The notes: generated from the letters alone by a model not told the origin. A stretch of 64,000 nucleotides of DNA from Halobacillus litoralis (GCF_009856355.1 NZ_WMEW01000006.1:1-64000); one strand, 5' to 3'; counted from the stretch's first letter, positions 1-8,468 are shown. Program-made: numbers and translations.

Positions 1-93
1 CCTCCGACACCAGCCCCCCTTACCGCAGGTCTTAAAGAAGGAGTCTTCTGCCGATAAATGATAAAAGAGAAGACATAAGAAGGAGGCATTCCA

Positions 94-831
94 ATGGATA
101 CAGGTACAATCGCTTTCATTTTAGTCATGGGATTTGCTCTCGTCATTACGGGAGGACTGACTTTCCTTGTAGTAAAGCGGAAAGAGTATGGTCTTATTTC
201 TGGTTTTTCCAGTCGTCCAGAGGAAGAAAAGCGTATTTTGATGGAAAATGGGTATGTGAAAGCGGTCGAGCGGCTGTTATTCCTTATTTTCCTTCTGTTT
301 GCAGGTGTCTTTATAATGGGATTGCTTCCGGTTCCATACGGATTGGAGATCAGCCTGGCTGTCTTCCTCCTCGTTGTGCTGGGAGGCGCGGTCCGTGTGC
401 AGATGTATGAAGTGCCCGGGAAGAGGAAAAGAAATCTTTGGCTTACATCGATCCTCGGCCTCCTGGTCATAACAGGCCTGGGTGTTTTAACATATTTCAG
501 TATGATGGAAAACGAGGTCACGGTGACAGAAACACACTTGGAGATTTCAGGGATGTACGGGTTGGAGTGGAAGCTTGGGGATATTGATCAGGTTACGGTT
601 GAAGAAGAACTTCCGGAAGTCATCTTAAAATCCAACGGCTTTGCGGCAGCAGGACAATTGAAGGGGCGGTTCCGACTGGAGAAACCATATGGACCTGCAC
701 GTCTTTTCATCCATGACCAAAACGAAGGGCCGTTTCTTTATGTTCAGAAAGGGGAGGAGGACCTTTGGTTAAGTCGGGAAAGAAGAGAAGAGATTGCAGG
801 CCTTTATGAGCAGTTGAATACGGGGAAATAA
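94..831 (+). CDS. Membrane protein, DUF3784-like with C-terminal PH-like domain
   Basis: This is a 245-residue protein preceded by AAGGAGG at 79-85, which fixes the start. The first 25 residues form one membrane helix. After a cytosolic stretch come further helices at about residues 60-80, 85-105 and 115-135. The hydrophilic C-terminal third (about 140-240) has the alternating pattern of a small beta domain like the bacterial PH domains found in such proteins. The N-terminal layout resembles DUF3784 proteins. No enzymatic motif is visible and the function is unknown. It stands alone and ends in its own terminator. Confidence 0.7.
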   Translation: MDTGTIAFILVMGFALVITGGLTFLVVKRKEYGLISGFSSRPEEEKRILMENGYVKAVERLLFLIFLLFAGVFIMGLLPVPYGLEISLAVFLLVVLGGAVRVQMYEVPGKRKRNLWLTSILGLLVITGLGVLTYFSMMENEVTVTETHLEISGMYGLEWKLGDIDQVTVEEELPEVILKSNGFAAAGQLKGRFRLEKPYGPARLFIHDQNEGPFLYVQKGEEDLWLSRERREEIAGLYEQLNTGK

Positions 832-860
832 AAAAGCAGCGGAGACTCCGCTGCCTTTCT
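831..860 (+). terminator. Rho-independent terminator after the 94-831 gene
   Basis: A GC-rich hairpin (GCAGCGG paired with CCGCTGC, 836-854) is flanked by an A-run and a short T-run. It lies between two convergent genes and may serve both. Confidence 0.7.
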
Positions 861-862
861 GT

Positions 863-1966
863 TTATTCTTTCGTATATACCTCGTCTTTCAATTCTTCTT
901 CTTTCACTTCTGCCTGAGGCAGGAGGATTTTTTCGAAATCGAAGGCGTCCAATTCTCTGCCGTCCTTCACTTTGTTCGGGAGATCCGGATTCGCAAGCGC
1001 TCCTGTTCCAATGGAAACGAGGTGGGCCTGATCAGAGGAAAGGATGGTTTCAGCTTTCTCAGGGTCCTGCAGCTGACCATTAGCCACCACTGTAATTCCG
1101 CTGAACTCTTTAGCTGCTTCCGCAAGTGTTTTCGTTCCCTCCCCGAAGGACGAAGCAGAAGCATCGCCGTCAGTAACATGGATATAATCGAGACCGGTTT
1201 TACCGAGAGCTCCGAAGATTTCCTCCGCTTCTTTTTCGCCACCGGCCCATTTATGGGCTTGATCGGCTACTTTCCCTTGGGAAATCCGAATCCCAACGAT
1301 AAAATCTTCTCCCACGGCTGCAAGAACTTCATCCACCACTTCAAGGACATAACGAAGTCGGTTTTCTACAGAACCACCATAGGCATCTTCGCGGTGGTTT
1401 AAGTAATCGGTTAAGAATTGATCCAGTAAATAGCCATTCGCGCCGTGGATTTCCACACCGTCAAATCCAGCAGCTTTCGCGCGTCTGGCACTGTCGACAA
1501 AGCTCATTTTCGTCTCAGTCAGGTCCGGTTCCTCCATCGCTCTAGGCGTTTGGAAAGGACCTGATCCTCCGTAAAAGCCGAGCTGCTCGCCTTTAGGGGC
1601 GATGGCAGAGGGCGCGATGGTCTCATCTGTATACGCATTCCCCTGACTTTGCCCGCCTGCGTGCATCAGTTGAGCAATCATGATGGATCCTTCCTCATGA
1701 ACTGCCTCTACAACAGGTTTCCAGGCATCTGCCTGAATGTCTGTAGCAAGGCCGGGTTGATTGTTATAGCCCTGGCTGAAGCTCTGATCTGTATATATGC
1801 CTTCACTGATAATGGCTGCAAACCCGCCTTTAGCGAAGCGGCGGTAATATTTCTTCATCGTATCATTGGCACGGCCGTCTGCTTCGGCACTAATGCGGGT
1901 CATCGGTGCCACCACATACCGGTTCTTGAGTGTTCTACTGTCTAAATGGAATGTATTAAAAAGCAT
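863..1966 (-). CDS. NADH:flavin oxidoreductase, Old Yellow Enzyme family
   Basis: This is a FMN-dependent ene-reductase of about 367 residues. The family TIM-barrel landmarks are visible: APMTR near the N-terminus (FMN site), LMHAGGQ at about residue 105, and the signature EIHGANGYLLDQFL followed by NHREDAYGGS and ENR at about 173-205. Such enzymes reduce activated C=C bonds of electrophiles and are often induced by quinones or oxidative stress; the substrate here cannot be read from sequence. A GTG codon lies 12 bases upstream, but the ATG at 1966 has the better spacing from AAAGGTGG. A palindrome 70-95 bases upstream suggests a dedicated repressor. Confidence 0.9.
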   Translation of the reverse strand: MLFNTFHLDSRTLKNRYVVAPMTRISAEADGRANDTMKKYYRRFAKGGFAAIISEGIYTDQSFSQGYNNQPGLATDIQADAWKPVVEAVHEEGSIMIAQLMHAGGQSQGNAYTDETIAPSAIAPKGEQLGFYGGSGPFQTPRAMEEPDLTETKMSFVDSARRAKAAGFDGVEIHGANGYLLDQFLTDYLNHREDAYGGSVENRLRYVLEVVDEVLAAVGEDFIVGIRISQGKVADQAHKWAGGEKEAEEIFGALGKTGLDYIHVTDGDASASSFGEGTKTLAEAAKEFSGITVVANGQLQDPEKAETILSSDQAHLVSIGTGALANPDLPNKVKDGRELDAFDFEKILLPQAEVKEEELKDEVYTKE

Positions 1967-2035
1967 ATCTTCTGCCACCTTTCCTTCTTTTCAGCACTTT
2001 CAGGGTACGTTCTTTTTGTCTCAAATTCAAAACAA

Positions 2036-2061
2036 ATGCTTACACTGCTGTAAGTTAGCAT
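2036..2061 (-). promoter_or_regulatory. Dyad upstream of the OYE gene, candidate operator
   Basis: The core CTTACACTGCTGTAAG (2039-2054) is a perfect inverted repeat with a 4-base spacer. It sits inside a wider imperfect dyad, ATGCT to AGCAT. It lies upstream of the minus-strand OYE gene where an operator is expected. The binding protein is unknown; redox-sensing HxlR/YodB-type or MarR-type repressors use sites of this general kind. Confidence 0.45.
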
Positions 2062-2212
2062 ACCCCTGCTTCTATTTTTCATAAGGAAGGAGGAACTTCA
2101 TGTTCCGATAGTGGAGAGGGAGGTTTTTTCAAAGGTGATAAGAAATCAGCCTTGGTGTCTTAAGCCTTCCTCATGCTGACAGAACGGACAAGGAAAGGGG
2201 AGCAAAACATAA

Positions 2213-2241
2213 AAAAAGACGGGCATAGCGTCCGTCTTTTA
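2213..2241 (-). terminator. Terminator of the zinc-finger gene
   Basis: GACGG pairs with CCGTC, extended by an A-run on one side and a T-run on the other. It is placed just after the stop of the minus-strand gene at 2252. Confidence 0.65.
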
Positions 2242-2251
2242 GTGGGGAGCA

Positions 2252-2515
2252 TCAGGCAAACTGTTTCAGTGCCTTGTACACTTCTTCTCCTTCATCATTT
2301 AATACGTGGCCGCTTCCGTGACAGCGGCTGCATTTGGTTTCATAACTGGTTTCCTCGACCGCAAGCTTCCAGGCTGTTTTCTCGCTGGCATGATTGACGC
2401 GGCTGTAATGATCCATAATCATATTGGCCTTGCTGTCATCATATTCCTTATAGGCTCCTGTTCCTTGACATAAGGGGCAGACATGATAGAGGTGACTCAC
2501 CGTATGTTTATTCAA
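2252..2515 (-). CDS. Small DnaJ-type zinc-finger protein
   Basis: This protein of about 87 residues contains two cysteine motifs, CPLCQGTG and CSRCHGSG. These are the CxxCxGxG repeats of the DnaJ zinc centre, and together they could form one zinc site. There is no J domain and no substrate-binding domain. The reading frame is open back to a TTG at 2587. I prefer the TTG at 2515 because GAAGGAAG lies just before it and the DNA further upstream is AT-rich and promoter-like. A redox or RNA/protein-binding role is possible but not shown. Confidence 0.7.
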   Translation of the reverse strand: MNKHTVSHLYHVCPLCQGTGAYKEYDDSKANMIMDHYSRVNHASEKTAWKLAVEETSYETKCSRCHGSGHVLNDEGEEVYKALKQFA

Positions 2516-2652
2516 ACCGACCACTTCCTTCGTATTTGATATAGTTAAAGTATGATTGATTTTATGAAATATTCTGACAAAAGGCAATACTTTTTCTTCC
2601 CATAAAAAAGAAAAAAAGTCATTTTAGACGAAAGACCTAACCAATAGAATAG

Positions 2653-2683
2653 AAAAAGCCACCGGAAATCCGATGGCTTTTCT
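2653..2683 (-). terminator. Terminator of the CAP-domain gene
   Basis: AAAAAGCCA pairs with TGGCTTTT around an ATCC-containing loop. It lies directly after the stop codon of the minus-strand gene. Confidence 0.7.
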
Positions 2684-2691
2684 ATCGTCTG

Positions 2692-3477
2692 TTATTTACC
2701 GATGAACATTTGTGTCCAGTAGTTTCCTTCTTCTGCGTGACCTACACCGATGTGTGTGAAGTCAGGATTCATAATGTTTTCACGGTGTCCCTGACTGTTC
2801 ATCCATCCTTCAACAACCTGCTCAGGAGATGTCTGCCCCATAGCAATGTTTTCACCGGCTGTACGGTAGTCAATGCCATATTGATCCATCATATCAAATG
2901 GAGATCCGTACGTCGGGCTGTTGTGAGAGAAATAGTCATTATTCTGCATATCAAGAGACTTGTCCTTGGCTGCTCCACTGAGCTCTGTATCCAGCTTCAG
3001 TGGTTCAAGCCCCTGTTTTTCACGTTCCTGGTTCGTTAGTTCTACCACTTCTTTTTCAAAAGCGGATACGTCAGAAGAGGTGTTCTCTTCCTGGGTGGAT
3101 TCCTGCTGCTGTGCTTGTTCTTCGGATGTTGTTGTTTCTTCAGCTTCCGGCTGTGGTGCAGCTTCTTCGGCTGGCTCCTCCTGTGCAGGTTCTTGTTCCT
3201 GAACCGGCTGCTCTTCTACTGAGGCTTGTTCAGAGGATTGGGCGTTCCAATTGAATTGTTCAAGCAGAGACTGTACATCCATTTGATCATACTGACCATT
3301 TTTCAGTGCCTCTTCATTTTGTTTAATCCAGTCATTTACCTGGCTGGAATCTATTTGAATGGTTTTCGTTTGAACCTGGTAATCTTTCTGGACCTCACCG
3401 GTAGATGCAAGGGATGTGGCTGGTGATGCTAGTAGAGACAGCGCCAGTGCGCCTGTCAGAATAAGTGGCTTCTTCAT
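2692..3477 (-). CDS. Secreted CAP (SCP/YkwD-like) domain protein
   Basis: The protein has about 261 residues. It starts MKKPLILTGALALSLLAS, a clear signal peptide, preceded by AAGGAGG; the frame is open further upstream but without a start site. After the signal comes a short charged domain, then a linker of about 55 residues made almost only of Glu, Gln, Ala, Pro, Ser and Thr (about 85-140). The C-terminal 120 residues are a CAP domain with FSHNSP, AGENIA, GWMNSQGHRENIM and HIGVG. Bacterial CAP proteins of this type (YkwD group) are exported and some act on spores or cell walls; the biochemical role is not established. Confidence 0.88.
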   Translation of the reverse strand: MKKPLILTGALALSLLASPATSLASTGEVQKDYQVQTKTIQIDSSQVNDWIKQNEEALKNGQYDQMDVQSLLEQFNWNAQSSEQASVEEQPVQEQEPAQEEPAEEAAPQPEAEETTTSEEQAQQQESTQEENTSSDVSAFEKEVVELTNQEREKQGLEPLKLDTELSGAAKDKSLDMQNNDYFSHNSPTYGSPFDMMDQYGIDYRTAGENIAMGQTSPEQVVEGWMNSQGHRENIMNPDFTHIGVGHAEEGNYWTQMFIGK

Positions 3478-3753
3478 AATCTTAACTTCCTCCTTGATGA
3501 GTTGTGTTGTTTGGAACAACTCTATCGTACCATCAAGATCTTGTAATATAGGAGGTTGGATCTGGAAAATGCTGTTCGTAGAGTGATAGAAAAAGAAGAA
3601 ATCTCTTGAGGAAACCGAACAAACCCAACAGTGGCGTGGACAGAATAATCTCATAATTCATGAGAGTAGAAGTGGAAGGGGAGGAAGAGTTATCCAAAAG
3701 GATTATAAATTTCATGAAAGAGAGTCTTGACACCCTTGAAATCGCTGGGGATT

Positions 3754-3780
3754 TGTTACATATGTAACACAGGTGTTACA
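3754..3780. promoter_or_regulatory. Perfect palindrome with extra half-site, candidate operator
   Basis: TGTTACATATGTAACA (3754-3769) is a perfect 16-base palindrome. A third half-site, TGTTACA, follows at 3774-3780. The centre contains TACATATGTA, which fits the TACAnnTGTA pattern of BlaI/CopY-type repressors. It lies between the divergent CAP gene and TPR gene, about 150 bases before the latter. No matching repressor gene is nearby. Confidence 0.45.
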
Positions 3781-3928
3781 AGGTAAACCTTCCATAGTCC
3801 TCTCCGGCAAGGTAAGAAAGCGCAATGACCGCAGGCGGGTGATCGGAAAGCCCTTTATGGATTTTTTGGTTGGTGGGATTGGAAAAAGTTATGGTATAGT
3901 GGGGATAGAATTAAAGGAGGTTGATTGT

Positions 3929-5278
3929 ATGACGATGATACACCTGTCGATTCCGAAACAGAAACAGCCTTTACGGATAAAAGCGGAACGGGCGGCTTTT
4001 TTTGAGCAGACGCAGCTGATTGAAGGATATGATGATGAAAACTGCTGGCTGCTGTTCTTTTTCAAACAAACCTTCCTTACTGCTGTGAAGACGAAAAAGA
4101 TGAAGCGGACCTCCTACGCTTCCCGTGTATGGAAAGAAGGCCTGGTTTATGAACACCCTCATCCTTTCCTGACCGGTTTGATCGACGCGGAAAAACCTCT
4201 GAACAAAATCAACTATCCCCAGTTGAAGAAGAAAGCTGCCCGGCATTTCACAAGACAGGAGCAAAGCCGGATCCTCACTCTTTTCGAATCTTTTATTCCT
4301 AAAAAACAACTGCTTGCTGATATAAAAGCGATTTTTTATACGTGTAGACGGGAAGGTAAAATGTTTGAATCGTACACCATTGTAAGGGAAATGGAGCGCC
4401 TGGCACCGGAAAGCCGGTTCGTTAAGGAAATCAGCCACGATCTTGCTTTTGCTTCATTCTCAGAGGCGTATCACAAACGGGAGGCCTCCTTATATACACG
4501 CGATCGTTTATACGCGGAAGATCATGCTTCCGTGGAAGAGAAGTCACGACACCTGCTTAACGAAAACAGGAAAATGGAGCACCTCGCGCATAGGATCGGC
4601 GCTCTCCCTCCAACCTTGTCTGCTGAAGAAGCAGAAACGTTCCTTCATACCGTTAAGGACACATTTCATCCTGTAGACCAAATGTACCTTCTGGAACCCC
4701 TGATATCCAGCCGCCCTTCCTATGATCAACTTACGGATTTTCTGCTTAATCTCTATCTTGAACACCGCTGTGTTGAACCGTCCGCGGGAATCGTTCAACG
4801 TTTTAACGTCCTTCCACAATCCGACCAGATGGCAGCAGCAGCCGCTGTACTTGATGAAATAGACATGCGTCAATCTCTTGATGCGGCCCACATCCTTTTG
4901 GAAAAAATTCTCCCCGTTCTTCCGGAATCGACGGGACACCTCGTTGAAAAATATATTGAAGCTTTATTTTCGGAGATGGAAGTGGCGGAGTTGATCGAAA
5001 GAATCCGGCCTTTATCCGAAAAGTCCCCATCCTTTAAGAAAATCGTCCGGATGAAAGAAATTTCGGGAGATCTCGATCATCTTCTCGAGCTTGGGGAGGG
5101 ATACTACCACTTCCATCAGCTGGATCAGGCTCTGGAATGCTTCCAAATGGAGATGGAACTCCAGCCCGACCGTCCGGAACCGCTTCAATGGCTGGCCAGG
5201 GTGTATCAGGATAAACAGATGATGGAAGAGTCTAAAGCGTACCAGAAACTCTGTGTTGACCTTCAAAAACGGAACTGA
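3929..5278 (+). CDS. TPR-repeat protein
   Basis: This protein of about 449 residues is cytosolic in appearance. The start at 3929 follows AAAGGAGG at 3913-3920; the longer open frame upstream has no ribosome site. The C-terminus reads as TPR helices (for example YHFHQLDQALECFQMEMELQ, then a WLARVYQDKQMMEES helix). The middle is helical and degenerate. TPR folds bind protein partners; none is suggested by the neighbours. It is transcribed alone and ends in a strong terminator. Confidence 0.75.
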   Translation: MTMIHLSIPKQKQPLRIKAERAAFFEQTQLIEGYDDENCWLLFFFKQTFLTAVKTKKMKRTSYASRVWKEGLVYEHPHPFLTGLIDAEKPLNKINYPQLKKKAARHFTRQEQSRILTLFESFIPKKQLLADIKAIFYTCRREGKMFESYTIVREMERLAPESRFVKEISHDLAFASFSEAYHKREASLYTRDRLYAEDHASVEEKSRHLLNENRKMEHLAHRIGALPPTLSAEEAETFLHTVKDTFHPVDQMYLLEPLISSRPSYDQLTDFLLNLYLEHRCVEPSAGIVQRFNVLPQSDQMAAAAAVLDEIDMRQSLDAAHILLEKILPVLPESTGHLVEKYIEALFSEMEVAELIERIRPLSEKSPSFKKIVRMKEISGDLDHLLELGEGYYHFHQLDQALECFQMEMELQPDRPEPLQWLARVYQDKQMMEESKAYQKLCVDLQKRN

Positions 5279-5295
5279 CCTTCAAACCAGGCACG

Positions 5296-5327
5296 AAAAA
5301 GCTGATCCTTCTTGAGGTCAGCTTTTT
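5296..5327 (+). terminator. Terminator of the TPR gene
   Basis: AAAAAGCTGA pairs with TCAGCTTTTT (10 base pairs), followed by T residues. Confidence 0.8.
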
Positions 5328-5339
5328 TTGTGGATATTA

Positions 5340-5376
5340 TTGTCAAACTGAGTGTGATGTAATATACTACATTACA
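5340..5376 (+). promoter_or_regulatory. Promoter and overlapping operator of the GntR/ABC operon
   Basis: A sigma-A-like promoter, TTGTCA (5340-5345), 17 bases, TATACT (5363-5368), is overlapped at its -10 region by an inverted repeat with half-sites TGTAAT and ATTACA separated by 7 bases (5358-5376). A repressor bound here would block RNA polymerase. YtrA-type GntR proteins autoregulate their ABC operons, so the next gene is the natural candidate. Confidence 0.7.
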
Positions 5377-5412
5377 ACACTAATGCACCCATTCGGAGAG
5401 AAGGTGATCAAG

Positions 5413-5790
5413 GTGATCCTGGATACAAACGGCATGAAACCGATCTATATACAAATCGCGGAATGGATGGAAAGTGAAATCATGAATGGCGGATTGAACG
5501 TGGATGAGAAGGTTTATTCCCAGTATAAGCTGGCTGAAATGTACAACATTAATCCCGCTACAGCAGCAAAGGGTCTTACAAAATTGGCAGAGGAAGGGAT
5601 TCTTTATGATAAGCGTGGAATCGGTAAATTTGTTGCCGAAGGGGCGAAACAGATGATTATCGAGAAACGGAAAAATCAGACGTTAAAGCAATTGATTGAC
5701 GATGTCGTGACAGAAGCCGGCTATCTCCAACTGTCAGAAGATGAGGTTATTGAACTGATCCGGAATTCCTGGAAGGGGAGAGCAGAATGA
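5413..5790 (+). CDS. GntR family transcriptional regulator, YtrA subfamily
   Basis: The protein has about 125 residues. The N-terminal winged helix shows the typical opening PIYIQIAEWMESEI, then a recognition region with NPATAAKGLTKLAEEGIL and the wing KRGIGKFV. Only a short helical tail follows, which defines the YtrA subfamily; there is no ligand domain of FadR or HutC type. GTG at 5413 is the likely start, with GGAGAGAAGG upstream; an ATG at 5383 is the alternative. The stop overlaps the ATG of the next gene, so regulator and transporter are co-translated. It probably represses its own operon through the overlapping dyad. Confidence 0.88.
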   Translation: MILDTNGMKPIYIQIAEWMESEIMNGGLNVDEKVYSQYKLAEMYNINPATAAKGLTKLAEEGILYDKRGIGKFVAEGAKQMIIEKRKNQTLKQLIDDVVTEAGYLQLSEDEVIELIRNSWKGRAE

Positions 5791-6713
5791 AAGCTGTTCA
5801 AACTAAAGAATTAATTAAAAAATATGGCCGGAGAACAGCCCTTAACGGGGTTTCCTTCTCCATTGAGGAGAATACCATTACAGGTCTTGCCGGACGGAAC
5901 GGGGCGGGGAAAACGACCCTGTTAAAGATTCTCACAGGCCTCTTGAAAGAAAGTGACGGGAAAGTTGAAGTCTATGGGAACCGTCCGTTCAACAATCTGC
6001 AGGTATCAGCCAACAGCATCTACATCGATGATCAGATGAATTTTCCAACGTCCTTAACGTTGAAGGAAATTTTAGAGGAGGGACGCCGCTTTTATCATAA
6101 TTGGGATCATACGCTTGCGATGAACTTATTTGATTATTTCGGTTTTCACCCAAAAGGTCGTCACAACGAGCTGTCAAAAGGGAAAGAAAGCACCTTCAAT
6201 ATGATCATCGGTCTGGCATCCCGTTCGGCACTGACAATTTTTGATGAACCCACTACAGGGATGGATGCTGCCGTGCGGAAGGATTTCTACAGAGCTTTAT
6301 TGAAAGATTACCTGGCCTATCCGCGGACGATTTTACTATCCACTCATCATCTCGAGGAGGTGGAGGATATTCTGGAGGATATCCTCCTTATGGATAAAGG
6401 AAATCTTCTGATGCATACCTCAATGGAAGATATGAAATCCTATGCGGTCGCGGTGTCTGGACGGAAAGAATGGATGCCGGAGTGGATGGAGGATAAACAT
6501 CTTCTATACAAGGAGGAATCAGGTCCGTACGAGCAAACGGTGATTCTTCAGAATAACTTTACTTCAGAAGAAAAAGAAGAATTGAAGCGGAAGGGCGTCC
6601 AGCTTTCACCCGTTTCAGCGAGCGATGCCTTCGTTTATATGACAGGAGAAGCAAATGGGAAAGGGGGCGTGGATGATGTATTCAGCGGACGTATCGACAG
6701 CGGGAGTGATTAA
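5787..6713 (+). CDS. ABC transporter ATP-binding protein (YtrB-like)
   Basis: This 308-residue ATPase has a Walker A motif, GRNGAGKTTLL, at about 37-47. The signature region LSKGKES departs from the usual LSGGQ. Walker B with the catalytic glutamate is LTIFDEPTTGMD, and the H-loop is STHHLEEVED. The C-terminal 100 residues are an accessory domain. The start ATG overlaps the regulator stop, and the 3' end overlaps the permease gene by about 40 bases. It is probably an exporter ATPase, by analogy with YtrA-type operons that respond to cell-wall-active compounds; the substrate is unknown. Confidence 0.9.
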   Translation: MKAVQTKELIKKYGRRTALNGVSFSIEENTITGLAGRNGAGKTTLLKILTGLLKESDGKVEVYGNRPFNNLQVSANSIYIDDQMNFPTSLTLKEILEEGRRFYHNWDHTLAMNLFDYFGFHPKGRHNELSKGKESTFNMIIGLASRSALTIFDEPTTGMDAAVRKDFYRALLKDYLAYPRTILLSTHHLEEVEDILEDILLMDKGNLLMHTSMEDMKSYAVAVSGRKEWMPEWMEDKHLLYKEESGPYEQTVILQNNFTSEEKEELKRKGVQLSPVSASDAFVYMTGEANGKGGVDDVFSGRIDSGSD

Positions 6714-7419
6714 AAAACAAATCAGCTATAAATGGCGTGCCTATATCAGTGTGTTTACTTCGTTAGTGGTCATTCAGCTTCTGGGTGTCCTATTCTCCCT
6801 GAATGGAACGGGGATGAGCAGCTCAGGAGGAAGGAGCTACAACATTCAGGTGGAATATTACAATGCAGATATCATTATGATATTCACGATTTTCTGGGGA
6901 TTTATAACCGCCTTGCTTCTGACGACAAAAGCGTACAGAGAAGATGACTTTGCCTTTGTTACGAACCGTATGAGCGGTACACTGTCCACGATTCTGTATT
7001 TATGGATCATCTCTTCGATTGCGGGGTTCACGGCTTCACTCTCTGGATACCTCTTGAAAGTGGTGGTCTTCCTGTTCACCTCGCAGGAGATCCTGAACAG
7101 CACCGGGGCAGGAGGCGCAGGGGTCTACCTCATGGGCCTTGTATCGCTCATTCTGACTATTTTCATGTTCGCAGGCTTTGGTTATGCGGTTGGTATGATT
7201 GTCCAGTGGAATAAGATGTTCGTCATTCTGCTTCCCGTCCTGGTAATTGGCCTCTTGTTTTCACTGGAAAAGGCAGGCTATTCGCTGGATCAATTCTTTT
7301 TCCAATTCCTCTTTTCTGAACAGAGCTTCTGGCTGTTTCTCATCAAGAGCACTGCGGTCAGTGCGGCTGCGTATCTCAGTGCCTTTCTCATTTCAAACCG
7401 ATTGGAAGTGAAACAATGA
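6673..7419 (+). CDS. ABC transporter permease subunit
   Basis: This integral membrane protein of about 248 residues has six probable helices and a short N-terminal cytosolic segment. The start at 6673 (or 6676) follows AAAGGGGG and lies inside the end of the ATPase gene. There are no known-domain motifs beyond the ABC-2-like layout. Its position directly after the ATPase and the translational coupling make it the membrane partner. Confidence 0.8.
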   Translation: MMYSADVSTAGVIKKQISYKWRAYISVFTSLVVIQLLGVLFSLNGTGMSSSGGRSYNIQVEYYNADIIMIFTIFWGFITALLLTTKAYREDDFAFVTNRMSGTLSTILYLWIISSIAGFTASLSGYLLKVVVFLFTSQEILNSTGAGGAGVYLMGLVSLILTIFMFAGFGYAVGMIVQWNKMFVILLPVLVIGLLFSLEKAGYSLDQFFFQFLFSEQSFWLFLIKSTAVSAAAYLSAFLISNRLEVKQ

Positions 7420-8129
7420 TGGTCCTTCTCCCAATACTTGTCCTTGCTTTTGTCGTCGCCGTCACAGCGTCTGCTTCAGTAGGAACAATGAAGATGCGCC
7501 TGGGGCAGGGGAAAACAGGATTATGGATGCTTAAAGGGTATCTCATTCTACTGGGGGTATCGATGATGGTCTCTGTTTTCCTTCCTTCTGAAACCACAGC
7601 TTCCATGGATGAGGAAAGAACAAATTCAAAACAACCATCGGAAGCATCCATCCCAATGCTGATTGCAGAGGGGGAGGTGGATGAAGTAAATGGAAATCAT
7701 CTGGTTAAAGAGTGGTCTTTTGAACTCCCGGATCATGAATTGAGGCTCGAATCCTCTATGGAAATTGGAACGGGTCCCGATATTTTCATAGAAAAAACAC
7801 CTCAGGTGAAAGGGAAGATTCATGCCTCTTATTACCGCTCGCCGATTTACGTAGACGGTTTAAAAGTACAGGAAGAATTTAAACCGACATTGAACATGAA
7901 TCAGGATACATTGACGGTGCGTGTACAAAACCCGGTGAATGTCGACTATCAAATGTTCACGTCTGAATTTCCTTTTACCCAGTTTTCCGGGAAACGCGGG
8001 GACCGGGGCAGAGGAACTCATATCGATTGGGGCGAGGAGGCTGTCTCGGCTGTCTATATTCAGGTTCCTGCAGGCACGGAGATTAACGGAGAAAATGGGA
8101 ATTACCACCTTATTGATCCGGCTTCATAA
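7416..8129 (+). CDS. Membrane-anchored protein of the GntR/ABC operon, unknown
   Basis: The protein has 237 residues. Two helices near the N-terminus (about 1-22 and 36-53) flank a short basic loop, and a hydrophilic, beta-rich domain of about 180 residues follows, probably outside the cell. I recognise no family. The ATG overlaps the permease stop (ATGA), so it is the fourth translationally coupled gene of the operon. It may be a substrate-capture or regulatory partner of the transporter; that is inference from position only. Confidence 0.7.
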   Translation: MMVLLPILVLAFVVAVTASASVGTMKMRLGQGKTGLWMLKGYLILLGVSMMVSVFLPSETTASMDEERTNSKQPSEASIPMLIAEGEVDEVNGNHLVKEWSFELPDHELRLESSMEIGTGPDIFIEKTPQVKGKIHASYYRSPIYVDGLKVQEEFKPTLNMNQDTLTVRVQNPVNVDYQMFTSEFPFTQFSGKRGDRGRGTHIDWGEEAVSAVYIQVPAGTEINGENGNYHLIDPAS

Positions 8130-8138
8130 AGAACATAC

Positions 8139-8175
8139 AAAACGTCTAGGTGTCAGACTCCTAGACGTTTTTTTA
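8139..8175. terminator. Bidirectional terminator between ABC operon and small ORF
   Basis: AAAACGTCTAGG pairs with CCTAGACGTTTT (12 base pairs), with A- and T-runs on the two sides. It therefore can serve the plus-strand operon and the minus-strand peptide gene. Confidence 0.85.
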
Positions 8176-8176
8176 T

Positions 8177-8278
8177 TCAGCGGCGTTTCCCGCAGCAGCC
8201 ACCTTTACGCGGCTTTCGGCGTGGAGGTCTCTGTAAAGGCGCAGCGTCCGTTTTCTTAGGTTGATCGTTGTGACTCAT
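8177..8278 (-). CDS. Small basic peptide ending in a GGCCGKRR motif
   Basis: This is a 33-residue ORF with a strong ribosome site (GGGAGGGGAAAGG) just before the ATG. The product is rich in Lys, Arg and Pro and ends GGCCGKRR, with two adjacent cysteines. A shared terminator begins at its stop codon, which supports a real transcript. I do not recognise it. Nucleic-acid or metal binding would fit the composition but is unproven. Confidence 0.55.
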   Translation of the reverse strand: MSHNDQPKKTDAAPLQRPPRRKPRKGGCCGKRR

Positions 8279-8468
8279 CCTTTCCCCTCCCTTCTTTACT
8301 ATCATAAGCACATGTGTGGAAAGCGAAACGGCGCTTTGGCCCAAACAGGGAAGATCTCATTCGTGCGTAGGAGTGATATTCAGACGGGAAGGTTCATAGG
8401 ATAGAAAAAAGGATAGATGGACAACTTTTACCTGTGCACGAAACGTATGGATGGAGGAGGCGGAAGAA

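Noticed and set aside
967..1242. Open frame inside the OYE gene on the same strand
   Set aside because: Out-of-frame shadow of a clearly coding gene, with no start site.
3000..3254. Plus-strand frames in the CAP gene linker
   Set aside because: They arise from the low-complexity Glu/Gln-rich linker read on the opposite strand.
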